Origin: CAZWRV01 sp964636325
GTDB taxonomy: Bacteria > Verrucomicrobiota > Lentisphaeria > Victivallales > GWF2-50-93
Assembly: GCA_964636325.1 (NCBI GenBank)
Contig: CAZWRV010000011.1
Location: forward strand, 1 to 64,000
Reading direction: 5' to 3'
Length of the DNA stretch: 64,000 bases
A program made the translations under genes and the position numbers. The notes under the pieces were generated by a model. It saw only the letters and a program-made list of their open reading frames with translations. It was not told the origin of the DNA and searched no databases. Positions 40,731-47,496 of the stretch are shown piece by piece (within the stretch, counting starts at the first letter, position 1; each line of letters opens with the position of its first letter).

Positions 40731-40905
40731 CATGGATCCGGAGGAGGTCCGGCGGCGAAGGATTAGCCTAGATTGCCGCGGTGTTTCGCCGCGGTGGGGC
40801 AATGCCAGCCATACATCGCCAGGGTTCCCAACGTTCGCAACGTAGGGAAGCCCTGAGTCCAGGGCCTCGAAAGTGATCCGCCGCCGGGCCTCCTCCGGAT
40901 CCATG
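40731..40905 (+). ncRNA. Retron msr-msd RNA
   Basis: A 175-nt structured RNA. The ends form a1/a2: CATGGATCCGGAGGAGG (40731-40747) is the exact reverse complement of 40889-40905, and the stem continues inward to 27 bp (one G-U) up to 40757/40879. Just inside a1 is GGATTAGCC, with G40766 in TTAGC as the likely branch guanosine. The msr hairpin is CCGCGGTG-TTT-CGCCGCGG (GTTTC-type loop). The msd hairpin runs from CAGGGTTCCC (40820s) via AACGTT-CGC-AACG to AGGGAAGCCCTG. This is the layout of known retrons. It precedes the RT gene by 353 nt. Confidence 0.88.
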
Positions 40906-40944
40906 GAAAACTGCGGGATTAGCAGTTTTGTCGGTTGGAAACTC

Positions 40945-40999
40945 GATGGAGGGCGAAGTCGTGCTGAGCCGCGGTTGAGCTTGGCTCAACCCTCCGGAA
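40945..40999 (+). repeat. Palindromic REP-like module A, copy 2
   Basis: GATGGAGGGCGAAGTC to CCTCCGGAA with hairpin GTTGAGC-TTG-GCTCAAC. Preceded by GTTTTGTCGGTTGGAAACTC, which matches the flank of copy 1 and the region before proS. Confidence 0.85.
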
Positions 41000-41000
41000 T

Positions 41001-41032
41001 AAGACAAAGATAGCGTCAAAGATGGTGAGTTT
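41001..41032 (+). repeat. Leader-repeat module D, decayed tail
   Basis: AGACAAAGATAGCGTCAAAG followed by GTGAGTTTCAGGAAGTGCC: the same module as at 1-55 but with the Shine-Dalgarno changed to AGGAAG. No ATG follows. It lies between the retron RNA and the RT gene. Confidence 0.7.
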
Positions 41033-41084
41033 CAGGAAGTGCCGTATATCCGCCTCGGCGGACAGTTTTGTCAGTGAGCAACAA

Positions 41085-41233
41085 GTAGTTTGCGCGCGGC
41101 GCGCGCAATAACACAGAACACGGCATTCCTCGTATGCGGGGTTTGCTTTTTGCGCGCGGCGCGCGCAATAACACAGAACACGGCATTCCTCGTATGCGGG
41201 GTTTGCTTTTTGCGCGCGGCGCGCGCAAGCTAC
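41085..41233 (+). repeat. GCGCGC repeat module B with perfect 60-bp tandem units
   Basis: Outer GTAG...CTAC ends enclose three TTGCGCGCGGCGCGCGCAA palindromes spaced exactly 60 nt apart; the two 60-nt units 41101-41160 and 41161-41220 are identical. The tail leads into GTTTCAGGAG (41241-41250), the ribosome binding site of the RT gene. Related copies are at 9055-9158 and 49481-49568. Confidence 0.92.
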
Positions 41234-41258
41234 CCGTCGAGTTTCAGGAGAGTTTCAA

Positions 41259-42557
41259 GTGGGCTTTTTTCAATGGATTAAAGAGCTTATGGGAGGTCCG
41301 CGCAGGCGCGACATCTCCCGTCTTTCCCCGTCCGAAGGGGAGGGTGCCGATGATTCCGCCGCGGAACTTGTGGACGTCTCTGGCGGCCCTTTGAAGGAGC
41401 ACCACCGCCGTCTGGCCCTGCGCGACCGCCGCCTGCTTCCGAAAGTCAAGTCGGTCACGCGCGCGATGGGTTTGACAAGGCGCAAAAAGGTGATGGGGAA
41501 GGCCGAGGCGGACCGTCTTTTCAGCGGAACCTTGCGGACCCGTAACCGTAAGCTCCGCGACCTTTTGGCCGACGAGGAACAGCTCAAGCGCTACGGCCTG
41601 CCGTTGTGGAATACTGAAGAAGACCTCGCCGCGTGCCTCGGCGTTTCCATCAAGGAATTATGGTTCTTCTCCATCCACCGGCAGAGGGAGAGGCAGCCGC
41701 ACTATGTCACGTTTTCAATCCTCAAGCGTTCGGGCGGGAGCAGGCTCATCATGGCGCCTAAGCGCCGCCTGAAGGCGATCCAGAGGAAACTACTGGCCCT
41801 GCTGGTCGAAAAGCTGCCGGTGAGCGAACACGCCCACGCATTCCGCCGGGGCAGAAGTGTCCGCACCGGCGCCGAACCCCACGTCCGCAAGCGCCTGATC
41901 CTGCATCTTGATCTGAAGGATTTCTTCCCTTCGGTCACTTTCGCGCGCGTCCGAGGGATGCTGATCGCCTACGGGTATTCCTATCCGGTCGCTTCGACCC
42001 TTGCGGTCCTGATGACCGAGGCTGAACGCCAGCCGGTCGAGGAGGACGGGAAGGTGTACCATGTCCCCGTCGGGCCGCGCCACTGCGTGCAGGGTGCGCC
42101 GACGAGTCCGGGCATCTGCAATTCGATGCTTCTCCGGCTGGACCGGCGACTTGCCGGACTGGCGGCGAAGCATTCGCTTTCATATACGCGCTATGCCGAC
42201 GACATCGCCTTCTCCGGCGACGTTGAACGTCCCGCCGCGCACAAGATCCGCGCGGCCGCGTCACGGATCATCGCGGAGGAGGGATTCCTGGTCAACGCGG
42301 AGAAGACGCGCCTCATGGGAAGTGGAGCACGGCACTCCGTCACCGGGGTCGTTGTGAATCAGACTCTTGGGCTTTCGCGCAAGGATCGGCGCCGCATGAG
42401 GGCGGCCGCGCACCGGCTTGTGAAAGGGCAGGCGGGCGCTTCCCCGGAACGCACGCAGGCCTGGCTCGACGGACGGATCGCTTACCTGCACATGCTCAAC
42501 CCGCAGCAGGCGGACGCGATAAGGAATCTCCAATGTCCGACAAGGAATATTCATTGA
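41259..42557 (+). CDS. Retron-type reverse transcriptase
   Basis: A 432-residue RT. Motifs: Asp218 in HLDLKDFFPSV (RT motif A), QGAPTSPGICN (motif B), Tyr312-Ala-Asp-Asp315 in YTRYADDIAFSG (active site), and Val361-Thr-Gly363 in HSVTGVVVNQTLG, the VTG signature of retron RTs. GAEPH (204-208) takes the place of the NAxxH of region X, with Gly for Asn. GTG 41259 is 8 nt after CAGGAG; the N-terminal 110 residues are basic. It should reverse-transcribe the msd of the RNA at 40731-40905 from the 2'-OH of the branch G. No maturase or intron domains are present. Confidence 0.93.
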   Translation: MGFFQWIKELMGGPRRRDISRLSPSEGEGADDSAAELVDVSGGPLKEHHRRLALRDRRLLPKVKSVTRAMGLTRRKKVMGKAEADRLFSGTLRTRNRKLRDLLADEEQLKRYGLPLWNTEEDLAACLGVSIKELWFFSIHRQRERQPHYVTFSILKRSGGSRLIMAPKRRLKAIQRKLLALLVEKLPVSEHAHAFRRGRSVRTGAEPHVRKRLILHLDLKDFFPSVTFARVRGMLIAYGYSYPVASTLAVLMTEAERQPVEEDGKVYHVPVGPRHCVQGAPTSPGICNSMLLRLDRRLAGLAAKHSLSYTRYADDIAFSGDVERPAAHKIRAAASRIIAEEGFLVNAEKTRLMGSGARHSVTGVVVNQTLGLSRKDRRRMRAAAHRLVKGQAGASPERTQAWLDGRIAYLHMLNPQQADAIRNLQCPTRNIH

Positions 42558-42584
42558 TCAATATAATGGAGCCAATTTCAAAAT

Positions 42585-42680
42585 GCGGTTGAGCACAGCT
42601 CAACCCTCCACGATTTCTCCGCCTAGATGGAGGGCGAAGCCGTGCTGAGCCGCGGTTGAGCTTGGCTCAACCCTCCGGAA
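42585..42680 (+). repeat. Module A, partial plus full copy
   Basis: A partial unit with GGTTGAGC-ACA-GCTCAACC (42585-42610) followed by a complete unit at 42626-42680 (GATGGAGGGCGAAGCC to CCCTCCGGAA). The full unit is nearly identical to 40945-40999, on the other side of the RT gene. The RT gene is thus bracketed by direct repeats. Confidence 0.85.
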
Positions 42681-42720
42681 GACGACAAAATTACCGACAA
42701 AGATTTTCAAATTACAGGAG
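42681..42720 (+). promoter_or_regulatory. Leader-repeat module D with RBS before isomerase-like gene
   Basis: GACGACAAAATTACCGACAA with AGATTTTCAAATTACAGGAG after it. The final CAGGAG (42714-42719) is 3 nt before ATG 42723, or better spaced for the in-frame ATG at 42729. Confidence 0.65.
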
Positions 42721-42722
42721 AG

Positions 42723-44144
42723 ATGGCGATGAGAAAGAACACGTTCGCAGTGATGTTCGGGAACCGGGGATTCTTTCCGGAAACTCTGATATCGGGGGCG
42801 AGAAAGGAAATCGGAGCGGCGCTGAAGAAGGCCGGCTACGGGGCGTTGATGATGGAACCGTCGGAGACCAGATACGGCGCCATCGAGACTCCTGCGGAAG
42901 GTGAGAAGTTCGCAAAATTCCTAGAGCGGAACAGGGGCAGATACGACGGCGTGATCATCTGCCTTCCCAATTTCGGAGACGAGACCGGAGCGGTCGCCGC
43001 CGTCCGCGACTGCGGAACTCCCATACTCGTCCAGGCCTACCCCGATGAACTCGACAAGATGTCGATGGCGACTCGCAGGGACTCGTTCTGCGGCAAGTTT
43101 TCCGTCATGGATGTCCTCTGCCAGTACGGCATATCCTTCAGCGCGCTGACGCCGCACACGGTCCATCCGGTTTCCGCGGAGTTCTCGGACAATCTGGACG
43201 TCTTCGCGGGGATATGCAGGATTGTCAACGGAATGAGGCGATTCACGGTCGGCGCGATAGGCGCCAGGACGACCGCCTTCAAGACAGTGCGCTTCGACGA
43301 GCTCGCCCTGCAGAAATACGGGATAACCACCGAGACGCTCGACCTTTCCGAAGTTGTGCTCAGGGTGAACTCGCTCAAAACGTCCGATCCGAAGGTGAAG
43401 GCCAAGGCGGCCGTCCTCAGAAGATACGCCTGCTGGAAAGGAACCCCTGCGGAATCATTCGAAAACATCGCGAAGCTCGCGTTGGTCCTCGACCGCATCG
43501 TCGAGGAATACAAGATGGACGCACTTTCGCTGAGATGCTGGATCGAGCTGGAGAAGCTTTTGAAGCTTTCCCCATGCGTGATCCTCAGCGAGATGAACAA
43601 CCGCGGCATCCCCGCGGCGTGCGAGCTGGACGTCTGCAACGCGGTGGCGATGAGGGCGCTGAGCCTGGCCTCCGAAGCTCCGTCCGCATGCCTCGACTGG
43701 AACAACAACTTCGGCGGCGAATCAGACAAGTGCATCCTCTTCCACTGCGGCCCCGTCCCTCAGAAGATGATGGCCGGAAAGGGTCTGATCGTAGACCATC
43801 CGATGTTTGCGAAGGCGCTCGGCGCCGGATGCGGCTTCGGCTGCAACACCGGCAGAATATCGCCTTCGCCGTTCACATATTCGAGCGCGAAGACGCAGGA
43901 CGGCAAGCTGCATTTCTACCTGGGGCAGGGGGCTTTCACTGACGACGCCGTCCCCAGCGAATTCTTCGGCTGCGCCGGAGTCGCCAGGATCGACGGACTG
44001 CAGAAAAAACTTCAGTCCATCGGATACAACGGCTACAGGCACCATGTAAGCGTCACCTTCGGCGAACATGGACGCGCGGTAAACGAGGCCTTCGCAAGAT
44101 ACTTGAAATACGAATGCATGGCGCTGGACGATTTCGGCGTGTGA
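42723..44144 (+). CDS. L-fucose/arabinose isomerase-superfamily protein
   Basis: A 473-residue protein of the FucI/AraA superfamily. The N-terminal half has the alternating alpha/beta pattern with GRYDGVIICLPNFGDE and PILVQAYPDELDKM. The C-terminal half has LRCWIELEKL (near residue 270), PAACELDVCNA with the Glu expected to bind the metal, and DWNNNFGGESDKCILFHCGP. Members isomerise aldoses or ketoses using Mn2+. The sugar is not predictable; no kinase or aldolase is adjacent. It follows the retron but is led by its own repeat module. Confidence 0.78.
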   Translation: MAMRKNTFAVMFGNRGFFPETLISGARKEIGAALKKAGYGALMMEPSETRYGAIETPAEGEKFAKFLERNRGRYDGVIICLPNFGDETGAVAAVRDCGTPILVQAYPDELDKMSMATRRDSFCGKFSVMDVLCQYGISFSALTPHTVHPVSAEFSDNLDVFAGICRIVNGMRRFTVGAIGARTTAFKTVRFDELALQKYGITTETLDLSEVVLRVNSLKTSDPKVKAKAAVLRRYACWKGTPAESFENIAKLALVLDRIVEEYKMDALSLRCWIELEKLLKLSPCVILSEMNNRGIPAACELDVCNAVAMRALSLASEAPSACLDWNNNFGGESDKCILFHCGPVPQKMMAGKGLIVDHPMFAKALGAGCGFGCNTGRISPSPFTYSSAKTQDGKLHFYLGQGAFTDDAVPSEFFGCAGVARIDGLQKKLQSIGYNGYRHHVSVTFGEHGRAVNEAFARYLKYECMALDDFGV

Positions 44145-44154
44145 AAGGCGGAAA

Positions 44155-46206
44155 GTGGCAAACAGATTTTTAAGGTTAGCGGCTGTCTTTGCCCTTTCTC
44201 TCCCATCCATATGCGGTGCAGAGGAGAAGAAACCCGCCCCCGCGCCGGCTCCGCTGGGACCGACGATACAGCCCAACATATTCGACATCCCCGCATTGCA
44301 CATGAACTATCTGGCGATCCAGGCGCAGGTTCAGGCGCTTTTCCAGCAGGAGAACTTCCCCGAAGCCGAGAAGGGTTGCCGCATGGCGCTCGAGCTCATC
44401 CCGAATGACATCGCAACTCACTTCAGGCTGGGATGCGTCCTTGCCGCCGAAGGCAGGAAGGACGAGGCCGTCAAGTCGCTGCAGAAGGCCGTTTCGCTGG
44501 GCTTCAACAATCCGGCGATGCTGAAAGGGGAAAAAGCCCTTGCACCTCTCCAGGACATGGATGACTTCAAGGCGCTGCTCAAGAAGTCCGAGACCGCCAA
44601 ACCGGATCCCGCCGCAGCATGGAACTATCCGTGCGAGCCCGCTGAAATCAAGGATGCGGTGGCGATGGTCACGGAGAAGAACACGACATATGACCCCCAG
44701 ATTGGAATTCTTAAGTCGTTCTTCAAGTTTCCCGAGCCGAAGCCGGATCTGCCGGTCGCGGTCGGCCTTGGCGAAGCCGGCGATCTCCTGAGGAAATGGT
44801 ATTCGGAAAAGACTGCGGCCGGCAACTGGGGCGACCTTTACGACAACCACGACGGCGACCATTCCAACATGGACTACGCGGCCTTTCCGCAGCTCGCGAG
44901 GATAGAGTTCGGCGACACTCCGAAGAAGAAGGGCTTTGCATCGGGGCTCCAGACTCTTTTCCTCTACAATGGCCCGACGATCGGCAACTCCTCGACGGCG
45001 GTGACGGACCCGTTCATATTCCGCTCGATACCGCGCCTGGCGCTCACAGGCGGACGCGGGCAGATGCTTTTCGTCCAGTATGTCTCCAACCACATGTATT
45101 TCTATCCGGAGCACGCCGACCATGATCCCGGCCGCAACGGCCAGGGAGGATATGGCGATCTCATTCCTGCAAACACTCCATACTATATAATATCGCAGGG
45201 ATCGAGCTTTTCAGACAAGGTGTTCATGGACGCCGTATGCGCGGCGATGGCGTCTTTCACGCCGGAAGTCAAGACCGAACTCGTGAAGAACGGCGCGCTC
45301 ATGCCGGCGATGCAGATGATATTCCGGATGTCGAACAAGACGGTCAAGTCCGACGACGACTACCTTTCCGGCAAGGCGCACCCCAGCGTGTTCGACGGGA
45401 ACCAGCTGGACATGATCCGCATGATGAAGATGGCCCACGATATGACCGCGGACTGCCTCCCGCCGTTCGTCCAGCTAAAAGTGAAGGAGGAGGACCAGCC
45501 GGTCCCCGGGATCGACTATTTCGGAATCCCCGGCGCCGAGAAGCTGTTCGACACGCCGTGCGCGGTCGCCCGCGTCGCCAGATCGGTCAAATATGCCAGG
45601 CGCATGCTTGTCAGCGCCGAGGACAGCCGCGACCTGAAAGGCAAGGCCCTCTCCTATTGCTGGGTGCTCCTGAGGGGCGACCCCGCGAAGGTCTCAATCA
45701 AGAAGTCTAACATCTCTGGCTCCGAAGCTGAAATCATCGTCTCCTGGCACGACCGGTTCCCCATATCTCTGGGCAATCCATTGGAAAGCAACAGGGTGGA
45801 CATAGGTGTCTTCGCGAAGAACCATAAATATTTCTCGCCGCCGGCCTTTATCTCCATCCTCTTCAACGACAGCGAAAAACGGACTTACGACTCGAAGAAC
45901 AGGATCACATCGGTGGACTACAACGATCCTGCCGTGGGCAAGAACTATGTCGACCCGATGCTCTTCACTAAGAAGAACTGGCGCGACGAATATCATTACG
46001 ACGCTAAAGGCGCGATGACCGGATGGACCAGGATACGCGCCGACTCGAAGGAGGAGTTCACCGCGGGCGGACTGCTTGTCGCCAAAACCGACGCTTCCGG
46101 TAAACCGATTGAGGGAAGGAAGGTGAACTACGTCGTCAAGCAGAACCAAAACGCGATGGCTGAACTCGTCGAAACTCCGACACAGGAAACCGTATTGTTC
46201 AAGTAG
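44155..46206 (+). CDS. Secreted TPR-containing protein, unrecognised
   Basis: A 683-residue protein. Signal peptide RFLRLAAVFALSLPSICGAE with likely cleavage after SICGA, then a Pro/Ala linker. Residues 55-125 hold two TPRs (ALFQQENFPEAEKGCRMALE; FRLGCVLAAEGRKDEAVKSL). The long rest has an alpha/beta look with GGRGQMLFVQYVSN, DHDPGRNGQGGYGD and KVNYVVKQNQNAMAEL. No enzyme family recognised. GTG start, 10 nt after the isomerase-like gene, so probably co-transcribed. Confidence 0.72.
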   Translation: MANRFLRLAAVFALSLPSICGAEEKKPAPAPAPLGPTIQPNIFDIPALHMNYLAIQAQVQALFQQENFPEAEKGCRMALELIPNDIATHFRLGCVLAAEGRKDEAVKSLQKAVSLGFNNPAMLKGEKALAPLQDMDDFKALLKKSETAKPDPAAAWNYPCEPAEIKDAVAMVTEKNTTYDPQIGILKSFFKFPEPKPDLPVAVGLGEAGDLLRKWYSEKTAAGNWGDLYDNHDGDHSNMDYAAFPQLARIEFGDTPKKKGFASGLQTLFLYNGPTIGNSSTAVTDPFIFRSIPRLALTGGRGQMLFVQYVSNHMYFYPEHADHDPGRNGQGGYGDLIPANTPYYIISQGSSFSDKVFMDAVCAAMASFTPEVKTELVKNGALMPAMQMIFRMSNKTVKSDDDYLSGKAHPSVFDGNQLDMIRMMKMAHDMTADCLPPFVQLKVKEEDQPVPGIDYFGIPGAEKLFDTPCAVARVARSVKYARRMLVSAEDSRDLKGKALSYCWVLLRGDPAKVSIKKSNISGSEAEIIVSWHDRFPISLGNPLESNRVDIGVFAKNHKYFSPPAFISILFNDSEKRTYDSKNRITSVDYNDPAVGKNYVDPMLFTKKNWRDEYHYDAKGAMTGWTRIRADSKEEFTAGGLLVAKTDASGKPIEGRKVNYVVKQNQNAMAELVETPTQETVLFK

Positions 46207-46280
46207 CGCCTTACAAGAGGAATTCTTCTATTTTATTACGGACACTCATCTCACCTGAACTCCTTTCAAAACTCGGCAAA

Positions 46281-46304
46281 CGGCTCAGCTCGGCTTCGCC
46301 CTCC
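46281..46304 (-). repeat. Module A fragment, reverse orientation
   Basis: On the reverse strand GGAGGGCGAAGCCGAGCTGA matches the left half of module A with one change. It lies behind the secreted TPR gene, where it could act as a hairpin remnant. Confidence 0.6.
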
Positions 46305-46319
46305 GCGCACGAATTGAGT

Positions 46320-46544
46320 TCAAGCTTTTGCTCGCCAGCCCGCGCACTTTCTGAACAGGAAGACGAACTTGGCCGTATAGCAAGCAGACCAGAAAGACAG
46401 CCAGACTATGAACAGGAGCATGATCGGTCGCGTCATGCTGGGGAATTCATCGGACGGATTCATGATCGGGCCGGAGGTGCTCAGGAAAAGGATGACGGCG
46501 ATTAGTCCCGTCAAGAACCATTCGACATGTCCCCGCTTCCACAT
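46320..46544 (-). CDS. Small two-helix membrane protein
   Basis: A 74-residue protein starting MWKRGHVEWFLTGLIAVILF. Two hydrophobic helices (residues 9-26 and about 44-66) are separated by a short loop NPSDEFPSMTRP. CAGGG lies 8 nt before ATG 46544; an upstream TTG at 46559 is less likely. No family recognised. It fills part of the 585-bp gap before frr. Confidence 0.5.
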   Translation of the reverse strand: MWKRGHVEWFLTGLIAVILFLSTSGPIMNPSDEFPSMTRPIMLLFIVWLSFWSACYTAKFVFLFRKCAGWRAKA

Positions 46545-46791
46545 ATGCTTGCCCTGCAATCAGGATTGGCCGATTGCAAATTACGCCACTTCCCACTGGC
46601 ACTCAAGGCATATTAAGGACAAAACGCTCATCACAATTCCGACTTGACTTGCTCGGGGCTTGATTCGAGTTCTAACCCAATCATCCAATCATCCAATCTT
46701 CCATCCTTTATTGTTGTGCGGGAAGCCCTTGATTTTATCATCTGGCGGTGGCATATTACAGCTTAAATTCTAAATTCTTGAGAGGTGTGCA

Positions 46792-47358
46792 ATGAGTGTT
46801 GACATCAACGGTCTGCTAGACTATTCAGAAGAGCACATGATGAAGGCTGTCGAGCACATGCAGTCGGACTTCAGCGCGGTGAGGACCGGCAAGGCTTCTC
46901 CCGGACTGGTGGAAAATCTCATGGTCGAATACTACGGGACACCTACCAGGCTCAAGGAGCTTGCGGGCATAACGACTCCGGAGGCGAGGCTTCTTGTAAT
47001 CCAGCCGTGGGATCCGACGTCCGTCCCCGCCATTGAAAAGGCGATACTCGCCTCCAACATCGGCATATCCCCCGTGAACGACGGCAGGATAATCAGGCTC
47101 CCGATTCCGGAACTGAGCGAGGAGCGCCGCGCCGCCCTCACGAAGCAGGTCAAGTCCCGTGCCGAGGATGCCAGGGTCGCTATCAGGAATGTCCGGAGGG
47201 AGGCCAACGAACTCGCCAAGAAGGCCCAGAAGGACAGCAAGATTTCCGAGGACGATCTTAAGATCAAGCTCGAGAAAATCCAGAAGCTCACCGACGACTA
47301 CATCAAGGAAGTCGACGAATGCCTGAAGAAGAAGGAAGCCGAGCTGATGACAATATAG
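46792..47358 (+). CDS. frr: Ribosome recycling factor
   Basis: A 188-residue RRF. VRTGKASPGLVENLMVEYYG and TRLKELAGITTPEARLLVIQ with PWD after it are diagnostic, as is the C-terminal KLEKIQKLTDDYIKEVDE. It splits post-termination ribosomes together with EF-G. GAGAGGTG lies just upstream of the ATG. pyrH and tsf, common partners, are not adjacent. A weak terminator follows. Confidence 0.97.
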   Translation: MSVDINGLLDYSEEHMMKAVEHMQSDFSAVRTGKASPGLVENLMVEYYGTPTRLKELAGITTPEARLLVIQPWDPTSVPAIEKAILASNIGISPVNDGRIIRLPIPELSEERRAALTKQVKSRAEDARVAIRNVRREANELAKKAQKDSKISEDDLKIKLEKIQKLTDDYIKEVDECLKKKEAELMTI

Positions 47359-47374
47359 CCTGGATGCCCCAGGC
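47358..47374 (+). terminator. Possible terminator after frr
   Basis: GCCTGG-ATGCC-CCAGGC, a 6-bp stem overlapping the stop codon and followed by TTATTTT. Short but well placed. Confidence 0.5.
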
Positions 47375-47496
47375 TTATTTTCAGATTTTCTGTTTTGCCG
47401 TCTTTTCAGTGAAGGCTGTTATGCATTACGACCGCGTCGGAATCATTCATTGTCGCCGGAAAATCTGAACTGTGGTTAGAAGGATGGTGCTGTATT

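Noticed and set aside
41091..41228. 60-nt periodic array with 19-nt palindromes, CRISPR-like at first sight
   Set aside because: The sequences between palindromes are identical rather than unique, there are only 2.3 units, no cas genes are near, and single units occur before unrelated genes.
41259..42557. RT as part of a diversity-generating retroelement or group II intron
   Set aside because: The RT has the VTG motif of retrons and no maturase domain; I see no template/variable repeat pair or intron domains V/VI, while a retron RNA is present.
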